A DNA stretch of 64,000 bases. Origin: Actinoplanes octamycinicus (GTDB lineage Bacteria; Actinomycetota; Actinomycetes; Mycobacteriales; Micromonosporaceae). A model generated the notes under the pieces. It was not told the DNA's origin. It saw nothing but the letters and a program-made list of their open reading frames with translations, and ran no database searches. Shown here piece by piece: positions 49,507 through 58,530 of this stretch (the first letter of the stretch is position 1; each line of letters begins with the position of its first letter). Location of the stretch: the NCBI RefSeq assembly GCF_014205225.1, contig NZ_JACHNB010000001.1, forward strand, positions 7,173,501-7,237,500. The letters are read 5' to 3'. Made by a program: the position numbers and the translations under genes.

Positions 49507-52095
49507 ATGCCTGCGAGCATGTTTCTGACGCCAGGTATGACGCGGGGTACCGACGAGCGGATGGACACCCTGCACGCCACCGGCCTGCTGACCGCCGGAC
49601 CGGTCGCCGCCCTCGACCGGCTGACCCGGCTCGCCCGGCGGCTGACCGGGGCGCGGGTCGCGGCCGTGACGCTGGTCGGCGACGACCGGCAGCGGCTGGT
49701 CAGCACCGACCGGGCCGGCGGCGTGCTGGGCGAGACGCGGGAGACGCCGCTCTCGCACTCCTACTGCCGGTACGTCGTGCAGGACCGGGCGCCGCTGGTC
49801 GTTCCGGACGCCCGCCGTGACGAGCGGCTGCGGGACAACCCGGCGATCCGCGACTACCAGGCCGTGGCCTACGCCGGTTTCCCGCTGCGGTCGCCGGGCG
49901 GCACGGTGCTCGGCGCGTTCTGCGTGGTCGACTCGGAGCCGCGCGACTGGACCGAGGACGAGCTGCAGATCGTCGGCAGCCTGGCCGCGGCGGCCGAGTC
50001 GGAGATCTCGCTGCGGCTGGCGTACGTCCGGGAGCTGGCCGCCGTGGCCCGGATGAAGGCCGTGCTGTACGGGACCGCCGAGCTGGAACGCCAGCGTCAG
50101 CTGCTCGACGAGCAGCACACCTTCCTGCAGGCGGTGCTGGACAGCCTGGAGTCCGGGGTGGCCGCCTGCGACAGCGACGGGCAGCTCATCCTGTTCAACC
50201 GGGCGATGCGCGAGCTGGTCGGCGACCCGCGGACCGGGTATCACCGGCTCTACACCGCGGACGGCCGCGACGTGGTCGACGACCTGCCGCTCACCCGGGC
50301 GCTGGCCGGCGACACGGTCAGCGGGCAGCAGCTGGTGGTCAAGCTGGACAGCTCGTGGCGGCACCTGGTCGCCAACGCCCGGCCGATCGAGACCGCGCAC
50401 GGCCAGCGGCTCGGTGCCGTGGTCGCACTGCACGACGTCACCGAGGCGCACCGGGCCGAGGAGCTGCGCCGGGCCCGGCACGCGGTCGCCCAGGTGCTCT
50501 CCGACGCCACCAACGCCACCGACGCCGCCATCCAAGCGGTCGCCGCGATCACCGACTCGCTGGGCTGGGTGCACGGCGAGTACTGGACGGTCACCGAGGA
50601 CCGCCGGCACATCGAGCGGCACAGCGCGCACAGCTCCCGCGAGCACGCCGCGCTCACCGACGACCGCCCGCTGGTCTACGTCCTCGGCGAGGGGCTGCCC
50701 GGGCTGGTCTGGGCGCGCAACGGCGAGGTGTGGTGGGACACCGCGACCAAGCCGGAGGATCTGGTCGCCTATGGCCGGGCGCTGCCGGAGGCCGGCATCC
50801 GGGTCGCGGTGGGGGTGCCGGTGCGCTCCGGCCGGCGCACGTTCGGCGTGCTGGCTTTCTACACCGATCAGGATCTGCCGTACGATCCGGACACCGCCGC
50901 GATGCTCGACGCGGTCGCCGCGCACCTGGGTCGTTTCGTCGAACGCCGCTGGGCGGAGGACATGTCGCTGATGCTGGCCGACGCCCGGCGCAGCTTCAAC
51001 CGGGTGGTCGAACAGGTGGACGACTACGTCTGGACGGTCGAGGTGCCGGCCGGTGAGGCGCCGCGGCTGGTCTACGGCAGCCCGAACGTGACGGCCGTCT
51101 TCGGCCACGGCGCCACCGGCACGACCCTCACCGAGCGGATCCATCCGGACGACGCCGAGATCCTGGCCGCGTTCCAGACGGCGCTCGCCGACGGCGGGCA
51201 GGTCGAGATGGAGTGCCGGGTCGTCGGCGTCGACGGGCGGGCCCGATGGGTGTGGACCCGGGCCAAGGCGCGCTGGGACCACGATCGCTACTTCATCGAC
51301 GGGATCAGCACCAACGTCGACGAGCGGCGGGAACTCGCCGAGCAGCGGGAGGCGCTGCTCGCCCAGGAACGTCAGCAGGTCGAGCAGCTGCGCGGCCTGG
51401 ACCGGATGAAGGACGAGCTGGCCGCCCTGGTCATCCACGAGCTGCGCAACCCGGTCGGGGTGATCCGCGGCTACAGCGAGATGCTGGTGGACAGCCCGGC
51501 GCTGGCCGGGTCGGAGCGCCGGTACGCCACCGTCATCGAGCGCACCACGCTGCACCTGCAGGGCCTGGTCGACGACCTGCTCGACCTGGCCCGGCTCAAC
51601 GCCGGGCACCTCAGCATCGACCCGCGCCCGATCTCCGGCACCCGGCTGGCCCGCGAGGTGATCGAGAACCATGCGCCGAGCGCGCTCGCCAAGCGGCTGA
51701 CCGTCGTGGACCGGGTGGCCGCCGAGGTCACCGTGCACGCCGACGGCCGGCGGCTGCGGCAGGCGCTGGACAACCTGCTCTCCAACGCGGTCAAGTACAC
51801 CCCGGAGGGCGGCACCGTCACGGTGGTCGCCGAGCAGCGCGGCGACCGGGTGGTGATCGAGGTCAGCGACACCGGCATCGGCATCCCGGCCGAGCAGTAC
51901 CCGCACCTGTTCAGCCGGTTCTTCCGGGCCAGCAACGCCACCGAGGCCGGCATCAAGGGGACCGGCCTCGGGTTGGCGGTGACCAAGGCGATCGTCGACG
52001 CCCACGGCGGCGCGATCGCGGCCGGCCCGGGCGCCGAGGGTGGCACCACGTTCACCATCTCGCTGCCGGACGGCACTCTCGGGTCGCCGGGGTAG
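49507..52095 (+). CDS. Soluble hybrid-sensor histidine kinase (GAF-PAS-GAF-PAS-HisKA-HATPase)
   Basis: The protein has up to 862 residues and no membrane segment. GAF 1 (about 20-165) contains SYCRYVVQDRAPLVVPDAR. PAS 1 is at about 205-310, GAF 2 at about 320-490 and PAS 2 at about 490-615 (HPDDAEILAAF). The phosphoacceptor His644 lies in VIHELRNPVG. The ATPase has DNLLSNAVKYTPEGG (N box), DTGIGIP (G1) and GTGLGLAVTKAIV (G2). It senses cytoplasmic signals and phosphorylates an unlinked regulator. ATGs at 49537 and 49561 (MDTLHATGLL) are possible starts and would avoid the upstream hairpin. It converges with the STAND gene at a 6-bp distance. Confidence 0.92.
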   Translation: MPASMFLTPGMTRGTDERMDTLHATGLLTAGPVAALDRLTRLARRLTGARVAAVTLVGDDRQRLVSTDRAGGVLGETRETPLSHSYCRYVVQDRAPLVVPDARRDERLRDNPAIRDYQAVAYAGFPLRSPGGTVLGAFCVVDSEPRDWTEDELQIVGSLAAAAESEISLRLAYVRELAAVARMKAVLYGTAELERQRQLLDEQHTFLQAVLDSLESGVAACDSDGQLILFNRAMRELVGDPRTGYHRLYTADGRDVVDDLPLTRALAGDTVSGQQLVVKLDSSWRHLVANARPIETAHGQRLGAVVALHDVTEAHRAEELRRARHAVAQVLSDATNATDAAIQAVAAITDSLGWVHGEYWTVTEDRRHIERHSAHSSREHAALTDDRPLVYVLGEGLPGLVWARNGEVWWDTATKPEDLVAYGRALPEAGIRVAVGVPVRSGRRTFGVLAFYTDQDLPYDPDTAAMLDAVAAHLGRFVERRWAEDMSLMLADARRSFNRVVEQVDDYVWTVEVPAGEAPRLVYGSPNVTAVFGHGATGTTLTERIHPDDAEILAAFQTALADGGQVEMECRVVGVDGRARWVWTRAKARWDHDRYFIDGISTNVDERRELAEQREALLAQERQQVEQLRGLDRMKDELAALVIHELRNPVGVIRGYSEMLVDSPALAGSERRYATVIERTTLHLQGLVDDLLDLARLNAGHLSIDPRPISGTRLAREVIENHAPSALAKRLTVVDRVAAEVTVHADGRRLRQALDNLLSNAVKYTPEGGTVTVVAEQRGDRVVIEVSDTGIGIPAEQYPHLFSRFFRASNATEAGIKGTGLGLAVTKAIVDAHGGAIAAGPGAEGGTTFTISLPDGTLGSPG

Positions 52096-52101
52096 CCGTC
52101 G

Positions 52102-54381
52102 TCAGCCCTCGGCCCGCCACTGCCGGAGAAGATCGACGGCCGCCACCACGGTCGGGTGCCGGTCGTCCAGCGCCTCCTCGTTCACCACCTTCTCCAGGAC
52201 GGCGATGGCATCGGCGGTCCGCCCGCTCTCGCGATAGCAGGCGGCCAGGCCGACCCGGGCGCTGATCGTGTCCGGATGCTCGTCGCCGAACAACCGCACC
52301 CGATCGGCCACCAGCCGCTCCAGGATCCCGACCGCCTCCGCGCGGCGACCCGCCTCCCAGTACGAGGAGGCCAGACCGGCGCGGGCGATCATCGTGTCCG
52401 GGTGCTCGTCACCCAGCAGCCGCGCCGCGTCGCCGACCGCCTTCTCGTCGAGGGCGACGGCGTCGGCGGTCCGCCCCGCCTGCCGGTAGCACGCCGCCAG
52501 ACCGATCCGGGCCCGCAGCGTGTCCGGATGCTCGTCGCCGAACAACCGCACCCGGTCCGCCACCACCCGCTCCAGGACAGCGACCGCCTCGCCGGTCCGG
52601 CCCACCTGCCACAACGACGAGCCCAGGCTCGCGCGGGCGCTGACCGTGTCCGGATGCTCCTCGCCCAGCAGCCGCGTCGCGTCGTCCACGACCTTCTCGT
52701 CGATCACGAGCGCGTCCGCGGTGCGTCCCGCCTGCCGGTAGCCGCCGGCCAGGTCGACCCGGGCGCTGATCGTGTCCGGATGCTCGTCGCCGAACAACCG
52801 CACCCGGTCCGCCACCACCCGCTCCAGCACGGCGATCGTCTCCGCGGTCCGGCCGGCCTGCCACAACGACGAGCCGAGCTTGGCGTGGGCGGTAACGGTG
52901 TCGGGGTGCTCGTCACCCAGCAGCCGTGTCGCGTCGTCCACCATGCGCTGCCAGTAGGTGACGGCAGCGGCGTGCAGCCTCGACTCCAGGAGGCTGGCGC
53001 CGGCCCGGTACAGCAGCGCGCGCCCGCCGGGCGCCCACAACAGGTCACCGGCGAGGGCTGTCGCGTTGGTACGCAGGGCGTCGACGAGGTCGGTGGTGGT
53101 GTGGTCGGCGTCCGGCCACACCTCCAGCAGCGCAGCGGCCGCGGCCTGGACGACGGTGGCCGGGTCGACCAGGCCGGCCTCGCGGGCGGCACGGGCGGTC
53201 AGGGCGTGGATCCGCACGGCTCGGGGGCCGTCGGCCGGGGTGTGGGTGAGCAGGCCGTAACGGTGCAGCGCTCGCACGGCCCGGCGTGCCTCGTCGCCGG
53301 TGACCGGCCGGCCGGCACAGCCGGACAGGTAGCCGGCGACCGCGGCGGTCCGCCACAGCTGGTCAGGATGTCCGTCGGGGTCGAGCGCCGCGGCCAGCGC
53401 CAGGACCGGCCGGGCCAGCCCGGCCGGCTCGGCCGCGTCGGCGGCGTCCAGCGCGAGCAGCAGGGTGACCGCCACCGGCCGGCCGTAGCCGTCCGCATCG
53501 CTGTCGACGGGCATCACCTCGGCCACCCGTGCCGCCCTGGTATAGAGGCCGAGGTACTCCGCGCATCCGATGGCCTGGTCGATCATGTAGGCGGCGGCGT
53601 GCGACAACGCCAGCGGCAGGTGCCCCAGCGCCGCGGCCAGGCCCGGCGCCCCCTCGTCCAGCAGGTCCGCGCACCCGGCCTCGGTGAGCCGCTCGGTCAG
53701 GTAAGCCTCCGACTCGTCCGGGCTGAAAACGCCGATCTCGATGCGCTGCCGGCCGGAACCGGTCAGGGCGGCATCGTGCCGTCGGGTGGTCGCCACTATC
53801 GCTCCCCTCGGTCGCCGCGGCGGCCACCAGCCGGCCAGGTGACCCGGGTCGTCGACGTCGTCGAGGACGATCAGCCAGGACCGGTCGGTGGTGTGCAGCC
53901 ACTCACAGAACACGGCGGCGTCGGCGGCGGGGTCGTCACCGTCGGCGCCCGGCGCGCCGACCCGTGCCGCGGCCCGCGCGTAGGTGGTCACGATCTGCTC
54001 GGGACTGCTCGCCGTCACCCACGCCACCAGATCCGCCGTCCGCTCGTCGAGTGCGCGGCGAGCGAGCCAGGCAGCCAGCTGCGATTTCCCGACGCCACCT
54101 CCACCGGCCAGCACCCATGCGGGCCGGGTCTCGGACGGCCCGCCGTTCACCAGCCTGTCCCGCACCTCCCGTCGCGGTTGGAACGCCGACGCCGACGCCG
54201 GAGGCATACCCACCTGGACCGGCCAGGTAACCACCCGCGGCGCATGGTGGTGGTGCTCGTGGAACTCGGTCCGGACGTCGCCGATGATGATGCCGCTGTT
54301 GGCGACGCCACCCCGGTCGGCCCGCGCGTCACCGGACCCGGTGACCGTCGCCGTGCGTGGCGCCTTCCGGTCGCCGATCAC
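52102..54381 (-). CDS. STAND (NB-ARC) NTPase with tetratricopeptide repeats
   Basis: The protein has 759 residues. A short N-terminal segment (VTGSGDARADRGGVANSGII then IGDVRTEFHEHHHH) precedes the ATPase. Walker A is AGGGGVGKSQLAAWLA, Walker B is SWLIVLDDVDD, and GAIVATTRR and LGHLPLALSHAAAYM are further NB-ARC motifs. Residues about 470-745 are kinesin-light-chain-type TPRs of 42 residues in two alternating versions (LFGDEHPDT and LLGDEHPDT). STAND proteins oligomerise upon signal and often serve in regulation or defence. The start overlaps the small membrane protein gene by 4 bases, and the two share an ANTGI-like motif. No effector domain is visible. Confidence 0.9.
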   Translation of the reverse strand: MIGDRKAPRTATVTGSGDARADRGGVANSGIIIGDVRTEFHEHHHHAPRVVTWPVQVGMPPASASAFQPRREVRDRLVNGGPSETRPAWVLAGGGGVGKSQLAAWLARRALDERTADLVAWVTASSPEQIVTTYARAAARVGAPGADGDDPAADAAVFCEWLHTTDRSWLIVLDDVDDPGHLAGWWPPRRPRGAIVATTRRHDAALTGSGRQRIEIGVFSPDESEAYLTERLTEAGCADLLDEGAPGLAAALGHLPLALSHAAAYMIDQAIGCAEYLGLYTRAARVAEVMPVDSDADGYGRPVAVTLLLALDAADAAEPAGLARPVLALAAALDPDGHPDQLWRTAAVAGYLSGCAGRPVTGDEARRAVRALHRYGLLTHTPADGPRAVRIHALTARAAREAGLVDPATVVQAAAAALLEVWPDADHTTTDLVDALRTNATALAGDLLWAPGGRALLYRAGASLLESRLHAAAVTYWQRMVDDATRLLGDEHPDTVTAHAKLGSSLWQAGRTAETIAVLERVVADRVRLFGDEHPDTISARVDLAGGYRQAGRTADALVIDEKVVDDATRLLGEEHPDTVSARASLGSSLWQVGRTGEAVAVLERVVADRVRLFGDEHPDTLRARIGLAACYRQAGRTADAVALDEKAVGDAARLLGDEHPDTMIARAGLASSYWEAGRRAEAVGILERLVADRVRLFGDEHPDTISARVGLAACYRESGRTADAIAVLEKVVNEEALDDRHPTVVAAVDLLRQWRAEG
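52268..52957 (-). repeat. 252-bp higher-order tandem repeats coding for TPR pairs
   Basis: Nearly identical blocks begin at 52268, 52520 and 52772, a strict 252-bp period (two 42-residue TPRs). The low divergence points to recent expansion or ongoing homogenisation by recombination. Confidence 0.8.
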
Positions 54382-54749
54382 GAGCGGGGGCGGCGCTGCA
54401 CACCGGTGTTGGCCGCTGACCCCGGCCCGTCCGCGGTCGCGTCGCCGGAGCGGGTGACGCGCGCCGCGCGCTCGTCGCCTGGCGCGTCGATGCCGGTGTT
54501 CGCGTGCCCGCCGGCCGAGGCTCGAGCAGCTCCGGTGTCCCGCACCTCATCCGGCACGCTTGCGGACGAGGCAGGCGGGAAGAGATACGGCGCGGCCAGC
54601 GCGACCAAGGCCAGCACCGCGCCGATCCCGCTGGCCAGCTTGTCCGCCTGGTCCAGCCCCACCGCCACGAGGTAGACCACCAGCCCGGCGACGATCACGC
54701 CGAACAATCCACGCCCGACCCACACCCACCGCCGGCTGCGACGAGGCAC
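54378..54749 (-). CDS. Small membrane protein coupled to the STAND NTPase
   Basis: The protein has 123 residues. A basic start (MPRRSRRWVWVGR) is followed by two hydrophobic segments (GLFGVIVAGLVVYLVAVGL and GIGAVLALVALAAPYLFPP). The cytoplasmic tail then carries ASAGGHANTGI and SGDATADGPGSAANTGV. A very similar SGDARADRGGVANSGI opens the STAND protein. ATGA overlap indicates coupled translation. It may anchor or gate the NTPase at the membrane. No known family recognised. Confidence 0.7.
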   Translation of the reverse strand: MPRRSRRWVWVGRGLFGVIVAGLVVYLVAVGLDQADKLASGIGAVLALVALAAPYLFPPASSASVPDEVRDTGAARASAGGHANTGIDAPGDERAARVTRSGDATADGPGSAANTGVQRRPRS

Positions 54750-55014
54750 CCCATCCCCCCATTCACCGTCGTCGGCAGATCGCCGATCGCGGTCAGTCTA
54801 CGAAGGACGGACCGTCGCCGTCGCCCCGTCAGCGTCTCTCGCAGAGCCCGCGACGGCGTGGTCACGCCGGGACGGCGGAGGCGCCCGAGAGGCGGGTCAG
54901 TACGCGGGCGGGCCCGGTTCCGCGACGGGGTCCGCCGAGGCTCATGTGCAAACCATAATCCCCATAGGCGGAGTAGGATAACCGGGCGCCCGCCACACAG
55001 GACGGAGCACCGCC

Positions 55015-55176
55015 ATGGCACTGAGATCCTCCCTCCATGCCTGGATCAGGCAGTTCGCCGCCGCCCTCGGCGCGGCGCTGGCCGGCCTCGCCGAGCTGCC
55101 GCCCGAGCCGAGCGCGCCGGAGCTCGCCGAGCTGGCCGCGGCGAGATGGTTCGAAACACTCGATACAGTCCCATGA
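55015..55176 (+). CDS. Small protein (53 aa), possibly amphipathic
   Basis: ATG 55015 has ACGGAG 7 bp upstream and a TAGGAT -10-like hexamer (54973-54978) further up. The product MALRSSLHAWIRQFAAALGA then ALAGLAELPPEPSAPELAEL has an Ala/Leu-rich helix followed by an acidic tail. It lies 74 bp before the PAP2/haloperoxidase gene. The 265 bp upstream (54750-55014) contain no other gene. No family recognised; real translation is likely but not certain. Confidence 0.5.
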   Translation: MALRSSLHAWIRQFAAALGAALAGLAELPPEPSAPELAELAAARWFETLDTVP

Positions 55177-55250
55177 CGGTCATTGACTGACGAAGTATGT
55201 CGATGCAGGTTTAAGGGGCCCAGATATCCTACCTCTCAGAGGGGTTATCC

Positions 55251-56477
55251 ATGCCTGTCCTGGCCACCGCCCGCTCCCGGGCCGGTGCAACCCTGCTCGG
55301 CGCCGTCACCGCCGCGACGCTGGTCGCCGCCGCCCCGGCGGCCGCCCAGCCGGCCCCCGCCGACTCCGTGCTGACCTGGTACGACACCACCGCCGCCGCG
55401 ATCGCCACCGGCGGCGCGGCCACCCAGGTCACCAACAACCGCACCTGGGCGATCGCCTGGCTGGCCGGCGCCCGCGCCCAGACCGGCACGCACTCCGCCG
55501 TCGGCCAGCGGGCCGCGCTGGCCGGCGCGGTGCACCAGACGCTGATCACCCTGATCCCCGGCCAGCAGGCCGCGGCCGACGCCACGCTCGCCACCGAGCT
55601 GGCCGCGCTGCCGGACCGCAGGCAGGTCCGCGACGGCGTGGCGGCCGGCCGGGCCGCCGCCCAGCGGCTGATCGCCGAGCGGACCGGTGACGGCCTCGAC
55701 CCGGCGTCGGTGAACGCGCCGTTCACCGTGCCGGCCGCCGCGCCCGGCGTCTGGCAGCCCACGCCGCCGCTGTTCCCGGCCGCCACCCAGTACGGCAACC
55801 GGGTCGCCCGCCCGTTCGTGCTGCGCTCGGCGAGCCAGTTCCGGCCGGTCGCTCCCCCGGCGCTCGGCTCGCCGCGCTACGAGGCCGACCTGGCCGAGGT
55901 CCGGGCGTACGGGTCGGCGGCCAGCACGCTCCGCACCCAGGCGCAGACCGACACGGCGACGTTCTGGCTCGGCTCGTCGCTGACCCTCTACACGCCGATC
56001 CTGCGCGCCGCGGTCGCCCAGTCGCCCGCCTCGATCGCCGACCGCACCCGCCTGATCGCGCTCTTCCACGTCGCCTCGGTGGACACCCAGATCGCCACCT
56101 CCGACGCCAAGTACGCCTACCAGCGCTGGCGCCCAGTCACCGCGATCCAGGCCGGCGGTGACACCAGCTGGCTGCCGCTGCACACCACCCCGGCGCACCC
56201 GGACTACCCGAGCGGGCACAACACCTACTCCGGCGCGGCCGAGGGCGTGCTCACCGGGCTGACCGGACCGCATGCCCGGCAGCCGTACACGATCGGCAGC
56301 CCGAGCGCGCCCGGCGTGACCCGCACCTACACCGACTGGCACCAGCCGAGCGTGGAGAACGTGGACGCCCGGGTCTGGTCCGGCATCCACACCCGCAACG
56401 CCGACCTGGCCGGGATCCGGCTGGGCAGCGACGTCGCCCGGTACGTGCTGAGTCACGCGCAGCCACTGCTGCGCTGA
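55251..56477 (+). CDS. Secreted vanadium-dependent haloperoxidase / PAP2 phosphatase family protein
   Basis: The protein has 408 residues. A signal peptide (ARSRAGATLLGAVTAATLVA, cleaved after PAAA) precedes a helical vanadate/phosphate-binding fold. Oxyanion-site residues are visible: KYAYQRWRP (Lys and Arg), HPDYPSGHNTYSGA (Ser-Gly-His) and RVWSGIHTRNADLAG (Arg, His). This layout is shared by vanadium chloroperoxidases and acid phosphatases. Actinobacterial members are often annotated either way, so activity must be measured. A very strong hairpin terminator follows. Confidence 0.88.
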   Translation: MPVLATARSRAGATLLGAVTAATLVAAAPAAAQPAPADSVLTWYDTTAAAIATGGAATQVTNNRTWAIAWLAGARAQTGTHSAVGQRAALAGAVHQTLITLIPGQQAAADATLATELAALPDRRQVRDGVAAGRAAAQRLIAERTGDGLDPASVNAPFTVPAAAPGVWQPTPPLFPAATQYGNRVARPFVLRSASQFRPVAPPALGSPRYEADLAEVRAYGSAASTLRTQAQTDTATFWLGSSLTLYTPILRAAVAQSPASIADRTRLIALFHVASVDTQIATSDAKYAYQRWRPVTAIQAGGDTSWLPLHTTPAHPDYPSGHNTYSGAAEGVLTGLTGPHARQPYTIGSPSAPGVTRTYTDWHQPSVENVDARVWSGIHTRNADLAGIRLGSDVARYVLSHAQPLLR

Positions 56478-56493
56478 CCGCACCTCCATGGAG

Positions 56494-56537
56494 CCGGTAC
56501 GGCCGGGCCGCGCCGATCCGCGGCCCGGCCGTACCGG
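56494..56537. terminator. Bidirectional terminator
   Basis: A perfect 19-bp stem (arms 56494-56512 and 56519-56537, loop CCGATC) lies 16 bp after the haloperoxidase stop and 36 bp after the convergent membrane-protein stop. It can stop transcription from both sides. Confidence 0.8.
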
Positions 56538-56573
56538 ATGTCGCGATGCTCGCGACAGCCGGCTGGGCGGTCG

Positions 56574-57506
56574 TCAGAGCGTACTGAAAGCCCTGGTCCT
56601 GGCCGTTGTCTCAGCTTGATCGGAGACGGTGAGCAGGACAACGACCAGGATCAGCAGCCCGGTGACCGCGCTGACATGGTTCTGCAGGGTCAGCACCCAC
56701 GTCGGCTCCGGCGACGGGAACTCCGGCGTCACCGCGAACGAGAAGACCGCGCGCCAGGAGCCCCAGGCGAACAGGAACCCGGAGGCCAGCCAGGCCAGCA
56801 CCACCGGCAACCGGCCGGTGTGCCGGGTCAGCCTCCAGGCGCTCCACGCGCCGACCAGCGCCCACACGCCGTTGTTCGTGGTCAGCAGGTGCCACTGCGC
56901 GTCCCGCTCGCCGAGCGTCGCGGGATTCAGGCCGATCGTCACGCCCAGCCCCCACCACAGCTGCGGCAGGCCGAGGGCGACGCCGAGCGCCGCCGCCAGG
57001 CGCGCCACGGTGATCCGCACCCCCGGACGCCAGGGCACGTCCTGACCGAACGGCCAGCGCCGGGCGGCGTAGACCGGGGCGGCGATCGCCACCCCGAGGG
57101 CGAACCCGGCGAACGACACCGACAGCAGACCGATCTCCCAGGCACTCATGAAGGCTTCCTCGCCGGCGCCGACCTCCGCACGGTCGACCAGCGCCAGCCC
57201 CGGGATCAGCGGCAGCATCGGCACCAGGAAACCCATCCCGATCCAAGCCGGGACCAGCAGCAGCCAGGCCGGCGCCCGCCGCCCCCAGGGTTGCGCCAGC
57301 GCCAGGCCGAGCAGGATGGCCAGCCCGGACATGCCCACGGTCAGCGCGTTCATCGCCGCCCAGTTCAGGTGGCGCCAGGCGCCCTGGTGCAGACCTCCGC
57401 CCCGGAGGCCGTCGATCGTCCAGAAGATTTTCATGACGAAGTAGGGCGCCATCGCGAGCGCCGCACCGTAGCCCGCGACACGCCCCACCCGTTCCGCTCT
57501 CCCCAT
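56574..57506 (-). CDS. Polytopic membrane protein, unknown function
   Basis: The protein has 310 residues with about eight hydrophobic segments, for example AGYGAALAMAPYFVMKIFW, LTVGMSGLAILLGLALAQPW, LLLVPAWIGMGFLVPMLPL, LPVVLAWLASGFLFAWG and VSAVTGLLILVVVLLTV. The stretch MAPYFVMKIFWTIDGL and a loop NPATLGERDAQWHLLTTNNG look conserved but I know no function. ATG 57506 is chosen. It is divergent from the SDR gene across 87 bp. Confidence 0.7.
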   Translation of the reverse strand: MGRAERVGRVAGYGAALAMAPYFVMKIFWTIDGLRGGGLHQGAWRHLNWAAMNALTVGMSGLAILLGLALAQPWGRRAPAWLLLVPAWIGMGFLVPMLPLIPGLALVDRAEVGAGEEAFMSAWEIGLLSVSFAGFALGVAIAAPVYAARRWPFGQDVPWRPGVRITVARLAAALGVALGLPQLWWGLGVTIGLNPATLGERDAQWHLLTTNNGVWALVGAWSAWRLTRHTGRLPVVLAWLASGFLFAWGSWRAVFSFAVTPEFPSPEPTWVLTLQNHVSAVTGLLILVVVLLTVSDQAETTARTRAFSTL

Positions 57507-57593
57507 GCCGATCACGGTAGGAAGGAGGCCGGCGGGGCACTTCCCTCTCCGGAGGGAGGCCCCTCCCACCCAGTGGGGAATCGACGGGAGACC

Positions 57594-58331
57594 ATGGCCG
57601 TGACACGCATCCTGATCACCGGGTCCGCGGACGGCCTCGGCCGCGCCGCCGCGGAGACCCTGCTCGGCGACGGGCACCAGGTGATCGTGCACGCCCGCAC
57701 GAGCCAGCGCCTGACCGCCGTGCAGGATCTGCTCGACCGGGGCGCGGCGAGCGTCGTGGGCGACCTGGCCGACCTGGACGAGACCCGGGCGCTGGCCGAC
57801 CAGGTCAACCAGCTCGGCCCGGTCGACGCGGTGATCCACAACGCGGGCGTCTACAGCGGCCCCCAGGTGCTCCCGGTCAACGTGGTCGCCCCCTACCTGC
57901 TGACCGCGCTGATCCACCGGCCGCGGCGGCTGGTCTACCTGAGCAGCGGTATGCACCTGGGCGGCCGCGACACCCTGTCCGGCCTGGACTGGACCGGCGC
58001 CCGTCGTACCGGCTCCTACTCCGACAGCAAACTGTTCGTCACCGCCCTGGCCGTCGCCGTCTCCCGCCTCTGGCCCGGCGTGCCGAGCAACGCCGTCGAC
58101 CCGGGCTGGGTCCCGACCCGGATGGGCGGCCCGAACGCCCCCGACGACCTGCGCCTCGGCCACCTCACCCAGGAGTGGCTGGCCACCAGCGACGACCCGC
58201 GGGCCCGGTCCACCGGCGGCTACTGGTATCACCAGCAGCCGCGCGAGCCCCATCCGGCCGCCCGCAGCATCCCTTTCCAGGACCGCCTGCTCGCCGAGCT
58301 GGCCGCCCACACCGGCACACCGCTGAGCTGA
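57594..58331 (+). CDS. Short-chain dehydrogenase/reductase
   Basis: The protein has 245 residues. The cofactor motif is LITGSADGLGRAAAE, HNAG is in AVIHNAGVYSG, the active-site Ser is in VYLSSGMHL and YxxxK is SYSDSKLFVTAL. The substrate is unknown. GGGAG lies 3-4 bp before ATG 57594. The divergent gap (57507-57593) contains GC-rich dyads such as CTCCGGAG and GGGAGGCCCCTCCC that may be operators. Confidence 0.9.
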   Translation: MAVTRILITGSADGLGRAAAETLLGDGHQVIVHARTSQRLTAVQDLLDRGAASVVGDLADLDETRALADQVNQLGPVDAVIHNAGVYSGPQVLPVNVVAPYLLTALIHRPRRLVYLSSGMHLGGRDTLSGLDWTGARRTGSYSDSKLFVTALAVAVSRLWPGVPSNAVDPGWVPTRMGGPNAPDDLRLGHLTQEWLATSDDPRARSTGGYWYHQQPREPHPAARSIPFQDRLLAELAAHTGTPLS

Positions 58332-58530
58332 ACCCGGCGTGCCGCAGCAACTGGTCGACCGGATTCTCCGGATCCTCCCGGAGGATGCGCCGCGGGCGGC
58401 GGGAGAGCGGGTGGGCGACCCAGCGCCAACTCAGCGCCGGCTCAACGGGCGTTCCTAGCGTCGCCTCCATCGGTCCTCGTGGACGGCGCGCCGACGGGGT
58501 GCGTCCGGGGGCCGGCAGTGGGGGCAAGCG

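Noticed and set aside
52268..52957. Regular 252-bp repeats as a CRISPR-like or satellite array
   Set aside because: The repeats are in frame with the TPR protein on the minus strand and encode DEHPDT units. There are no unique spacers.
58340..58459. Possible 39-codon GTG frame before the secreted-protein gene
   Set aside because: No ribosome site, unremarkable composition, and it overlaps the probable promoter region of the next gene.
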